DNA of 8,749 bases from the NCBI GenBank assembly GCA_023417975.1, contig JAEZDX010000495.1, positions 1-8,749 on the forward strand. Reading direction: 5' to 3'. The notes below the pieces were generated by a model, which was not told where the DNA came from, did not search any database, and was given only the letters and a program-made list of their open reading frames with translations. The first letter of the stretch is position 1. Every line of letters begins with the position of its first letter. Positions 1 to 5,577 of the stretch are shown in pieces. The position numbers were made by a program, and so were the translations under genes. The DNA is from Bacillota bacterium. Lineage in GTDB: Bacteria; Bacillota; Clostridia; Clostridiales; Clostridiaceae.

Positions 1-199
1 CGTGGGAATTCCAGAAGCTTATCAGGAGAAAATCTTTGATAAGTTCATACAGCTAAAAGATAAAGTCTCGGAAAATAGTGGTTCAGGTTTAGGCCTTGCT
101 ATTGCAAAAGAAATTATTGAACTTCACGGCGGTAGTATTTGGTGTGAAAGTAAGTTAGATGTAGGAAGCACCTTTACCTTTGACTTACCTATTCCATAA
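1..199 (+). CDS. Sensor histidine kinase, C-terminal fragment (gene cut by window start)
   Basis: This is the end of a two-component sensor kinase; the 5' part lies outside the window. Sixty-five residues are readable from base 2, and base 1 is the last base of an earlier codon. The GTG at base 2 is therefore an internal valine, not a start: the reading V-G-I-P is the tail of the G1 box (usually DxGxGIP). IFDKF at visible residues 11-15 is the F box, and GSGLGLAIAK at 27-36 is the G2 ATP-lid motif. ELHGG and GSTFTFDLP follow as in the last strands of the HATPase_c fold. The family uses this domain to bind ATP and phosphorylate its own histidine. The sensor and dimerisation domains cannot be seen, so the signal is unknown. 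The response regulator starts 24 bases downstream, so the two are probably co-transcribed partners. Confidence 0.93.
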   Translation, partial: VGIPEAYQEKIFDKFIQLKDKVSENSGSGLGLAIAKEIIELHGGSIWCESKLDVGSTFTFDLPIP

Positions 200-223
200 A
201 GATGTACTTATTGGAGGTTAATT

Positions 224-802
224 ATGCTTAAAGCACTAGTAGTGGATGATACTAAAAATATCAGAATTCTTCTTACAACCTGCCTGGAGGTATGCGGTTA
301 TAAAGTTACCACTGCTTCCAATGGCAGTGAAGCTATAAAAATACTGGAAGAGACAGATTTTGATCTTATCTTCTTGGACGTAAAGATGCCGGAAATCAGC
401 GGAACCGGGGTTCTAAAGCATATCCGAAGTCTTGATATTGATACACCTGTTATAATAATGACAGCTTTTGCTACCGTTAAGAATGCTATAGATTGTACTA
501 AACTTGGAGCAGTGGCTTATTTGCAAAAGCCATTTACTGCTGAGAAGGTAAAGAATCTCCTTTTTGAAATAGAAAATAGCCCATTACAAAACAAAGCTGA
601 AGAGGATTATATTAATAATGCTCTTCAGCTAATTGATAAGAACAGATTGGATTCTGCTTACAACCTTCTTAAGAAAGCTCTATCCATTAATCCAAATAAT
701 TCAGAATGTTATAGGCTTATTGGACGAGTACATGAATTAAACGGTGTTCCTGACGAAGCAGAAAGGTTCTATAATATAGCAAAACAATTTGATAATAAAT
801 AA
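224..802 (+). CDS. Response regulator with receiver domain and TPR-like C-terminus
   Basis: The 192-residue protein starts at an ATG six bases after GGAGG (213-217). Residues 1-118 form a CheY-like receiver: acidic pair D8/D9, phospho-acceptor D52 in LDVKMP, T80 in the MTAFA motif, and K102 in QKPF. All residues needed for phosphorylation are present. After a short linker, residues about 124-190 are helical and read as one or two tetratricopeptide-like units (ALQLIDKNRLDSAYNLLKKALSINPNN, then YRLIGRVHELNGVPDEAERFY). No helix-turn-helix, GGDEF, EAL or HD-GYP domain follows, so output is probably by protein-protein contact rather than DNA binding; that is inference. It lies 24 bases after the kinase gene, its likely phosphodonor. 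Its stop faces the stop of the YhgE-like gene across 46 bases, where no convincing terminator was found. Confidence 0.92.
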   Translation: MLKALVVDDTKNIRILLTTCLEVCGYKVTTASNGSEAIKILEETDFDLIFLDVKMPEISGTGVLKHIRSLDIDTPVIIMTAFATVKNAIDCTKLGAVAYLQKPFTAEKVKNLLFEIENSPLQNKAEEDYINNALQLIDKNRLDSAYNLLKKALSINPNNSECYRLIGRVHELNGVPDEAERFYNIAKQFDNK

Positions 803-848
803 TTTGTACTTTTTAATGAATATTTCTTATATCACCTTGGTGCTGTTA

Positions 849-3170
849 TCAATCCATTCTCTCTCTGCCTAGATTTGTCAATGCTTTAAGAATTGCTCCT
901 CCGCACATAAATATTAAAATGAAACTCAACATAATAAGTATGTTATGATTGAGTACCGATGAGTTTATGCCGGATAAGGTCATTCTTAAAGTATTTACAG
1001 AGTAAGTCATAGGTATAAACTTATTTATAACCCTATAGAACGCCGGTGCCGTTTCTATTGGGAAAGTTCCTCCGGAAGAAGCAAGCTGCAGCAACATTAC
1101 TATGAACATAACCGGCGAACTCAGGATGCCTAAAGCATGAGCCGCTCCATACATAATGCTGAAGAAAGTAATTGCTGCCAGTATATTATTAGCATAGAAT
1201 CCGGATATGCTTACCGGCGCAGCACCTAATACCTTTATAAAAGTAAAACTTACTAATAATGCTTGTCCAGCTACTATTCCTGCACCTACTGAATATCTTC
1301 CCATAAAGCTGCTCATAAACTTACTCTTAAATATCTTTTTAGTTTTTGCTATTGTGAATATGGCAGTCAATAACATAGCTCCCAACCATAATGATAAGGA
1401 TATAAAATATGGTGCCAGACCCATTCCGTAATACTTTACATCATTTATAGAGTTATCTTTTGTAGTTACAGGCTGTGAAACAAACTGAGACATATTATCA
1501 GAGTTGAATTTAAGATTATTGTTCATCTTATCATAGCCGCTGTCCAATCCATTCTTTAGCTTCATGGCTCCTTCATTTGCAGAAATTAACCCTTCATTCA
1601 GTGATATGGACCCGCCATTTAACTTATTTAAGCCATCTAATAATGTACCTGTCTTTGCAGCAGCCGTACTTAAACCTTCTTTCAAATTCCCGACTCCACT
1701 GCTGGCATCCTTTAGTCCTGAGCTTAGATAAACTGTACCATCATTTAACATTTGTAATCCGGCTGACAATTCATCGGTTTTCTCGGCTATAGTGTTCAAG
1801 CCTGCCTGTGAATTTATACTTCCATTTTTAATACTATTTACCCCTGTGATCAAAGCATCTACACCCGAAGCAGCTTGTGCCTGACTGTCTGAAAGTCCTT
1901 TTATCAATGACTTCATACCTTCCGAAACATTACCGGCTCCACTGTTTAGAGCTTCTAGCGTATCCGGCAGAGGTTTTACCGAATCAGCCATTGCTGAAAG
2001 ACTTCCTCCCATATTAGTACTTATATCCTTATTATTTAATTGCTGTATTGCTCCAATTATCACAGCTAGCTTTGCCTGATCCGAGGCATTCATATTCGCC
2101 TTGATATCAGCAAGTAATGTTTGATCAATTTGTGAATTGGCAGTACTTATAGCTGCTCCGGTTTGAGCCGCCCCTTCAGCCAGTGCCTTAACATTGCCAT
2201 ATGATAAATCTTTTGCACTGTCCTTTAGGTTCGCAATTCCATCGCTAAGTGATTGTGCCCCAGCTGCCAGCCTAGGTAAATCATCATTAGTGGCAGTTAA
2301 ATCTGCCTTAAGTGTATTTAATCCACCAATTAATCCTTCTGTACCACCTATAATCTTACTTTGCCCATCGTATAATTTACTTAAACCGTTTTTAAGCTTG
2401 GATGAACCGTCCACTGCATTGCCAATACCAGCTGTCATACTATTACTGCCATCTATCAGCTTTTGAGTTCCGCTTTGTATAGCCGAAGCCCCATTACTTG
2501 CATTGACTAATCCCGCCTTAAGCTGTGCGGAACCATCTGCAGCAGAAGCAATGCCGCTAGATAAATCTTCACTGCCATTTTCAAGCCTTTGAATTCCATA
2601 CTGAAGATTACCTAAACCTTCCCCTGCATCCTTAATAGAAACTTTAACATCATAAAGACTATCTACCAACGCCTTAGAAACTTCCTTCTGTATACTTGAG
2701 CTTATCTCTGTCTTTATACTCTCTCCAACCTTTAAAGAGACTTGAGAAAAAACAAAGTTTCTACCTTTGTTGCCTATATAAATCATTTCAGGCTCATTGA
2801 ATTTCCCATCCTGAGCATCAGCAATCTTTTGAGAGAAATCTTCCGGAATCTCTATAACTGCATAATAGTCTGTGCCTTCTACCCCTTTCATTGCCTGATC
2901 ATGGTTTACGAACTTCCAGGCTACTTTGTTATTGTCTTTAAGGTTTTCCTGTAATTCCCTGCCTATTGCGTATTCCTTTCCATCTTTAGTAACTGCTTTA
3001 TCCCGGTTTACAAAAGCTACAGGTATGGTGTTAATTTTACCGTAAACATCCCAAACACTTCCCAAATAAATTGTGCAATACAACATGGGCACAAGTGATA
3101 CAGCTATTATTGATATAGTTATTATTGTCAGCATAAGCTTTCTTTTATCTTTGTCCTTCTTTATCTTCAT
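849..3170 (-). CDS. YhgE/Pip family membrane protein
   Basis: This 773-residue protein has the full architecture of the YhgE/Pip family. Lysine-rich residues 1-11 precede a transmembrane helix at about 12-36. The family's extracytoplasmic N-terminal domain follows, with IPVAFVNRDKAV at 49-60. Residues about 185-550 are a long region rich in spaced leucine and glycine of the xxxLxxG heptad type (for example LKAGL, LKNGL, LSSGL). The C-terminal ABC-2-like membrane domain has about five helices near 586-608, 626-649, 661-680, 681-699 and 744-763, with the characteristic SGGTFPIE at 699-706 followed by FIPMTYSVNTLR. Known relatives include the phage infection protein Pip of Lactococcus and Bacillus YhgE; EsaA of type VII secretion is distantly related. 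The molecular role is not settled: phage receptor, secretion and export roles have all been proposed. GGTGAT just before the ATG can serve as ribosome binding site. The divergent TetR gene is the obvious candidate regulator. Confidence 0.93.
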   Translation of the reverse strand: MKIKKDKDKRKLMLTIITISIIAVSLVPMLYCTIYLGSVWDVYGKINTIPVAFVNRDKAVTKDGKEYAIGRELQENLKDNNKVAWKFVNHDQAMKGVEGTDYYAVIEIPEDFSQKIADAQDGKFNEPEMIYIGNKGRNFVFSQVSLKVGESIKTEISSSIQKEVSKALVDSLYDVKVSIKDAGEGLGNLQYGIQRLENGSEDLSSGIASAADGSAQLKAGLVNASNGASAIQSGTQKLIDGSNSMTAGIGNAVDGSSKLKNGLSKLYDGQSKIIGGTEGLIGGLNTLKADLTATNDDLPRLAAGAQSLSDGIANLKDSAKDLSYGNVKALAEGAAQTGAAISTANSQIDQTLLADIKANMNASDQAKLAVIIGAIQQLNNKDISTNMGGSLSAMADSVKPLPDTLEALNSGAGNVSEGMKSLIKGLSDSQAQAASGVDALITGVNSIKNGSINSQAGLNTIAEKTDELSAGLQMLNDGTVYLSSGLKDASSGVGNLKEGLSTAAAKTGTLLDGLNKLNGGSISLNEGLISANEGAMKLKNGLDSGYDKMNNNLKFNSDNMSQFVSQPVTTKDNSINDVKYYGMGLAPYFISLSLWLGAMLLTAIFTIAKTKKIFKSKFMSSFMGRYSVGAGIVAGQALLVSFTFIKVLGAAPVSISGFYANNILAAITFFSIMYGAAHALGILSSPVMFIVMLLQLASSGGTFPIETAPAFYRVINKFIPMTYSVNTLRMTLSGINSSVLNHNILIMLSFILIFMCGGAILKALTNLGRERMD

Positions 3171-3242
3171 ATTATCACCAGCCTCTTTCTCAGTATTAAT
3201 TTATTGTATTTCTTTATACCTCCCTAAAATTATTTACCGATT

Positions 3243-3268
3243 CAAAATCCAACACATATTGGATTTTG
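3243..3268. repeat. Inverted repeat with 10-bp arms, possible operator
   Basis: CAAAATCCAA at 3243-3252 is the exact reverse complement of TTGGATTTTG at 3259-3268, with the six-base spacer CACATA. It lies between the yhgE-like start at 3170 and the candidate promoters, overlapping the -35 proposed for the TetR gene and close to the expected transcript start of the yhgE-like gene. It could be a regulator operator or an mRNA 5' hairpin; the sequence alone does not decide. Confidence 0.6.
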
Positions 3269-3287
3269 TACATGTATGTATTATAAT
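3259..3287 (+). promoter_or_regulatory. Candidate promoter of the TetR-family gene
   Basis: A perfect -10 box TATAAT at 3282-3287 is preceded, after 17 bases, by TTGGAT at 3259-3264, which matches the -35 consensus in its first three bases. The -35 lies in the right arm of the 3243-3268 palindrome, so a bound protein there would block it. The leader would be about 100 bases and would contain the second palindrome. Confidence 0.4.
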
Positions 3288-3308
3288 AAGTTAGCATAAG
3301 TTATACAA
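3280..3308 (-). promoter_or_regulatory. Candidate promoter of the YhgE/Pip gene
   Basis: On the minus strand, TATAAT (plus positions 3280-3285) is preceded by TTGTAT (3303-3308) with 17 bases between. The -10 box overlaps the plus-strand TATAAT at 3282-3287, so polymerase probably could not occupy both promoters at once. The -35 is weak (three of six consensus bases). A second, weaker alternative uses TTGTAC at 3329-3334 inside the downstream palindrome. Confidence 0.4.
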
Positions 3309-3324
3309 TAATCAGATTTATTGT

Positions 3325-3346
3325 ATATGTACAAAATTGTACATAT
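3325..3346. promoter_or_regulatory. Perfect palindrome, probable TetR-type operator
   Basis: ATATGTACAA at 3325-3334 and TTGTACATAT at 3337-3346 are exact reverse complements separated by AA. Size, symmetry and position between a TetR-family gene and its divergent neighbour fit a homodimer operator. A further half-site TTGTACAT lies at 3266-3273. Assignment to this TetR protein is inference. Confidence 0.65.
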
Positions 3347-3384
3347 TGAACTTATTTTGTTTATCTTTGAGAAATATTTTTAAA

Positions 3385-3388
3385 GGAG
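3385..3388 (+). promoter_or_regulatory. Ribosome binding site that selects the TetR start
   Basis: GGAG (within AAAGGAG, 3382-3388) lies four bases before the GTG at 3393 and seven bases before the in-frame ATG at 3396. The longer spacing and the better start codon both favour the ATG. Confidence 0.65.
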
Positions 3389-3395
3389 CACAGTG

Positions 3396-3983
3396 ATGGG
3401 TGAAAAAGCAGAATATAAAAGTGCCATTCGTTCAAGAAAAATGATACGACAAGCTTTTATCGAATTGATAAAAGAAAAGGATATAGAGAAGATTACAGTT
3501 ACGGACATTATTACTCGTGCCGACATTAACCGCGGAACTTTTTATGCCCACTATCAAGATACAAGAGCAGTCAATGAGCAAATACAAAATGAGATTATTG
3601 ACAGGATGCTGGAATTTTTAAAGGAATTTCACTATAAAAATTTTTTTCAGAATCCACTGCCTCTTCTTTTAAAGATTTCTGAATGGCTTGAGGATGATTT
3701 GGATTTCTTACGAATACTAATTAATTCAAAAGGTTCTGAGCAGTTCTTAGTAAAGCTGAAAAACATCTTCGTCCAAGAGGTGGAAAGTGATAGTGATATT
3801 CCGGAGAGTTTAAAAAAGAATCCGGTTTTCCTAATTCACGCACATTTCATTGCAGGAGGTATTATTAATTTGTACCAAGTATGGCTGCAAGGTGAAATAG
3901 AGAATTCCCTTGATGAAATTACTCAGTCAATCGGTAAAATTCTTACTAATTATTCAGCGTTACTTATGGAATATCAGCAGTAA
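3396..3983 (+). CDS. TetR/AcrR family transcriptional regulator
   Basis: The product has 195 residues from the ATG at 3396; a GTG one codon upstream (3393) is possible but sits too close to GGAG. Residues about 8-55 form the TetR N-terminal helix-turn-helix: a first helix around RSRKMIRQAFIELIKEK, then ITVTDIITRADINRGTFYAHYQD, with the family-typical RGTFYxHYxD at 46-55. The rest (about 60-195) is a helical ligand-binding/dimerisation domain of the kind found in small clostridial TetR regulators, with no ligand signature readable by eye. Length is usual for the family. It is divergent from the YhgE/Pip gene and separated by two palindromes, so local repression of that gene and of itself is likely; this is inference. 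A short imperfect duplication spans its stop codon (3921-3944 and 3983-3998). Confidence 0.92.
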   Translation: MGEKAEYKSAIRSRKMIRQAFIELIKEKDIEKITVTDIITRADINRGTFYAHYQDTRAVNEQIQNEIIDRMLEFLKEFHYKNFFQNPLPLLLKISEWLEDDLDFLRILINSKGSEQFLVKLKNIFVQEVESDSDIPESLKKNPVFLIHAHFIAGGIINLYQVWLQGEIENSLDEITQSIGKILTNYSALLMEYQQ

Positions 3984-4006
3984 CTCAGTAAAATTCTTGC
4001 CTTATA

Positions 4007-4037
4007 TTGACTATTCCCCAAGGTTATAGTTTAAATT
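4007..4037 (+). promoter_or_regulatory. Promoter of MerR-regulated type with 19-bp spacer
   Basis: TTGACT (4007-4012) and TAAATT (4032-4037) are separated by 19 bases, longer than the usual 17. The region between and around them is an imperfect palindrome: ACTAT at 4010-4014 pairs with ATAGT at 4026-4030, and inner CC pairs with GG. A long spacer holding a palindrome is the hallmark of promoters activated by MerR-family proteins such as BmrR and TipA. No complete merR gene lies in the window, so the regulator would be elsewhere or lost. Confidence 0.6.
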
Positions 4038-4057
4038 TAATTTACGAGGTGGCTTTT

Positions 4058-4149
4058 ATGAAGATAACTGAGCTTAAGAAACTTTAAGTTATGGATACTT
4101 AGAGCCAAAACACTTACTGTGGTTGACTCAGAGACAGTTCACCAAGTGA
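4058..4149 (+). pseudogene. Possible gene remnant or leader peptide unit (nine-codon ORF plus out-of-frame tail)
   Basis: A good ribosome binding site, GAGGTGG at 4046-4052, precedes an ATG at 4058 by five bases. The ORF reads MKITELKKL and stops at TAA 4085-4087. MKITEL-type starts are common in MerR-family regulators, which fits the promoter, but nine residues cannot prove this. In the +2 frame an open stretch from 4078 to the TGA at 4147-4149 reads ETLSYGYLEPKHLLWLTQ followed by RQFTK, and ends 13 bases before a strong terminator. One reading is a gene reduced to its 5' end and 3' end joined out of frame by an internal deletion. Another is a functional leader peptide or small RNA. The tail was not recognised as any family. 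Codon choice cannot be judged at this length. Confidence 0.35.
4111..4148 (+). other. Potential RNA stem-loop before the terminator
   Basis: CACTTACTGT at 4111-4120 can pair with ACAGT at 4134-4138 and, past the five-base bulge TCACC at 4139-4143, with AAGTG at 4144-4148. This gives ten base pairs around a 13-base loop. It lies in the short predicted transcript from the MerR-type promoter, just upstream of the terminator. It could be chance, part of a small RNA, or an attenuator-like fold. Confidence 0.35.
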
Positions 4150-4162
4150 GATCTTGTTTAGC

Positions 4163-4195
4163 AGAAAAGGCACCGGTTAGTGCCTTTTCTTTATT
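4163..4195 (+). terminator. Intrinsic terminator, possibly bidirectional
   Basis: AGAAAAGGCAC (4163-4173) and GTGCCTTTTCT (4180-4190) form a perfect 11-bp stem around the six-base loop CGGTTA, followed by a T-rich run. It would end transcripts from the TetR gene and from the MerR-type promoter. It also lies 24 bases past the stop of the minus-strand methyltransferase gene and may end that operon, although the T-run is weaker in that direction. Confidence 0.85.
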
Positions 4196-4214
4196 AATAT
4201 TAAATAATAGATGT

Positions 4215-4979
4215 TTATTCTTTCACAGCATAGATTGTGAACAAGCCTGGTATCTTTTCATTCTCATAATTTGGATGTTCATTAAACTCCCTTATTGTAA
4301 ATCCTGCTCTGATAACTGCATTGATTATCTCACTTAACGTATAAAAGCGCAAAGAACAATCGGGAAAAGAGCTTTGTTCATCATCATTGAAAAAACTTTT
4401 ATACGCAACATCTCCATTGAAAATCTTAGAATTGAAATAATCACCACCTGTTTGCGGGACACTGAACATAAAAGAACCGACAGAATTTATTTTTCTAAAG
4501 GGATGAAAATCACTTAATATAAGCTCACCTTTCGGCTTTAATAATTCATATATTGTATGAATAAATATGTCTATGTCACTGAAATAGTGTAATATCCCGC
4601 CTTCTGCATACGCTATATCAAAAGTGTTCTCATATATATTCATATTTGTTTCGCAAAAGTCACCAATTTCATATTTAATGCTCACTTCTGCACAATCCGC
4701 CAATTCCAATGCGTACCGTTTGTTTTCTTCCGAAATATCGAATACAGTTACATCTGCTCCCAAGAGTGCAAGCGCTGCTGCCCTTCTACCGCTTGACCCG
4801 CACACATTTGCTATTTTCATTCCATGAATGTTATTAAAATATTTTTGATGGAGCTTCAGCTTTGAAAGAGGATCAGCTTTAAGCTGTTCCGCAACCTCTT
4901 TTGGCGTTCCTTCATTATTCCAGAATTCATAAGCGCGGTATTCCCACGCAGTTTTGTTTTTTTTAGCCTGTTCCCTCAT
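4215..4979 (-). CDS. Class I SAM-dependent methyltransferase
   Basis: The product has 254 residues from the ATG at 4979. An in-frame ATG at 5027 would add 16 residues but has no ribosome binding site, whereas GGAGGTG lies just before 4979. A short N-terminal region (YRAYEFWNNEGTPKEVAEQL, about 14-33) precedes the Rossmann-like fold. The SAM-binding motif I is ANVCGSSGRRAAALALLGAD at 57-76, and the acidic residue ending strand 2 is D81 in TVFDIS. GDFCET (106-111) and FDIAYAEGGILHYF (120-133) match the following strands, and LLKPKGELILSDFHPF matches the post-motif strand. The family transfers methyl groups from SAM to small molecules or macromolecules; the substrate here cannot be read. The gene is probably the last of a three-gene operon, 58 bases after the lipoprotein gene. 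The terminator at 4163-4190 follows it. Confidence 0.92.
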   Translation of the reverse strand: MREQAKKNKTAWEYRAYEFWNNEGTPKEVAEQLKADPLSKLKLHQKYFNNIHGMKIANVCGSSGRRAAALALLGADVTVFDISEENKRYALELADCAEVSIKYEIGDFCETNMNIYENTFDIAYAEGGILHYFSDIDIFIHTIYELLKPKGELILSDFHPFRKINSVGSFMFSVPQTGGDYFNSKIFNGDVAYKSFFNDDEQSSFPDCSLRFYTLSEIINAVIRAGFTIREFNEHPNYENEKIPGLFTIYAVKE

Positions 4980-4983
4980 ATAA

Positions 4984-4990
4984 CACCTCC
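4984..4990 (-). promoter_or_regulatory. Ribosome binding site that fixes the methyltransferase start
   Basis: The minus strand reads GGAGGTG four bases before the ATG at 4979, a near-perfect match to the 16S anti-Shine-Dalgarno sequence. The alternative upstream ATG at 5027 has nothing comparable, so the shorter protein is preferred. Confidence 0.85.
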
Positions 4991-5037
4991 GAAAAAATAC
5001 ATAACTCATAGCAGGCTCGAAAGACATGGAAGTTTCT

Positions 5038-5565
5038 CTAACCCTTTAGCTTTTGTATAAATTTGCTTAAACTGACCGGTTTATAGTCCTTTAATTTATA
5101 TTCGCTCGGTGCCTGCTGCTCAACCTTACCGTTACTCCCCTTCCCCACTTTAAATTTTCCCTGCCAAACACCTAGTATAACATAGGCACCTGTTACCTGA
5201 GGCCCGACGAATGGCTTCACAAACAATATCAAGTGCTCTCCGGCCTGCATGACATTTATTCCCCCAAAGGATGTATCACCGGTCTCTATTACTTTAATCT
5301 TGTCATCTTTTTTTGTGTCGCCCTTAATACTTGTCAGTGTTTTCACATTGGATATTGTAAATGGCATGTCTCCCTGTGTTACCACATAATGATCCAACAC
5401 TTCCACTTCAACAATATTTGTTGCTCCCTGTTTCAAATCATTTAAAGTATCAAAGTGCTCAGATAGGCATACAGTTGTTGATTGGGCGACGCTTTCACTT
5501 CTGCAGCCAGCCATCAATAGTAAAACAATGGTTAGAAGTGCCAAGATACGCTTTGGTTTCCGCAT
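5038..5565 (-). CDS. Small secreted lipoprotein of unknown function
   Basis: The 175-residue product begins with a classic lipoprotein signal: basic MRKPKR, a hydrophobic stretch at 7-19, and lipobox LMAGC at 17-21 with C21 as the lipid-modified cysteine. The mature part of about 155 residues is predicted to sit on the outer face of the membrane. It reads as alternating strands (TNIVEVEVLDHYVV, ISNVKTLTSIKGDTKKDDKIKVIETG) with LILFVKP and AYVILGVWQGKFKV near the end. This resembles small beta-rich Firmicute lipoproteins of undefined role that share a GxxLILFL...YxxxGxxQGKF pattern; I recognise the pattern but cannot name a domain. The ribosome binding site touches the stop of the upstream TIM-barrel gene, so the two are probably translationally coupled. 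Confidence 0.88.
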   Translation of the reverse strand: MRKPKRILALLTIVLLLMAGCRSESVAQSTTVCLSEHFDTLNDLKQGATNIVEVEVLDHYVVTQGDMPFTISNVKTLTSIKGDTKKDDKIKVIETGDTSFGGINVMQAGEHLILFVKPFVGPQVTGAYVILGVWQGKFKVGKGSNGKVEQQAPSEYKLKDYKPVSLSKFIQKLKG

Positions 5566-5571
5566 AATTTT

Positions 5572-5577
5572 CCTCCT
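5572..5577 (-). promoter_or_regulatory. Ribosome binding site abutting the upstream stop codon
   Basis: AGGAGG on the minus strand starts right after the TAG stop (5578-5580) of the TIM-barrel gene and lies six bases before the lipoprotein ATG at 5565. This tight packing indicates one mRNA and likely translational coupling. Confidence 0.8.

Noticed and set aside
2..4. GTG at base 2 as a real start of a 65-residue protein
   Set aside because: It encodes the valine of the kinase G1 box (V-G-I-P), and the gene clearly continues upstream of the window.
833..842. CACC-TT-GGTG as a terminator between the convergent response regulator and YhgE/Pip genes
   Set aside because: The stem is only four base pairs, a two-base loop is too small, and no T-run follows on either strand.
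1500..2640. Regularly repeated short motifs that could suggest a repeat array or CRISPR
   Set aside because: They encode the xxxLxxG heptads of the YhgE/Pip protein. Spacing follows codons and the DNA repeats are degenerate, without unique spacers.
4082..4088. CTT TAA G at the end of the nine-codon ORF, resembling the prfB-type +1 frameshift site CTT TGA C
   Set aside because: The +1 product would read through the terminator, and no Shine-Dalgarno-like stimulator lies three to six bases before the CTT.
4119..4337. Open frame starting at a GTG, in the +1 frame after the nine-codon ORF
   Set aside because: It runs straight through the 11-bp terminator and then antisense to the end of the methyltransferase gene, has no ribosome binding site, and its sequence past 4215 is a shadow of that gene.
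4980..5027. Upstream start for the methyltransferase adding MSFEPAMSYVFFRRCY
   Set aside because: No ribosome binding site precedes it, while GGAGGTG sits directly before the ATG at 4979.
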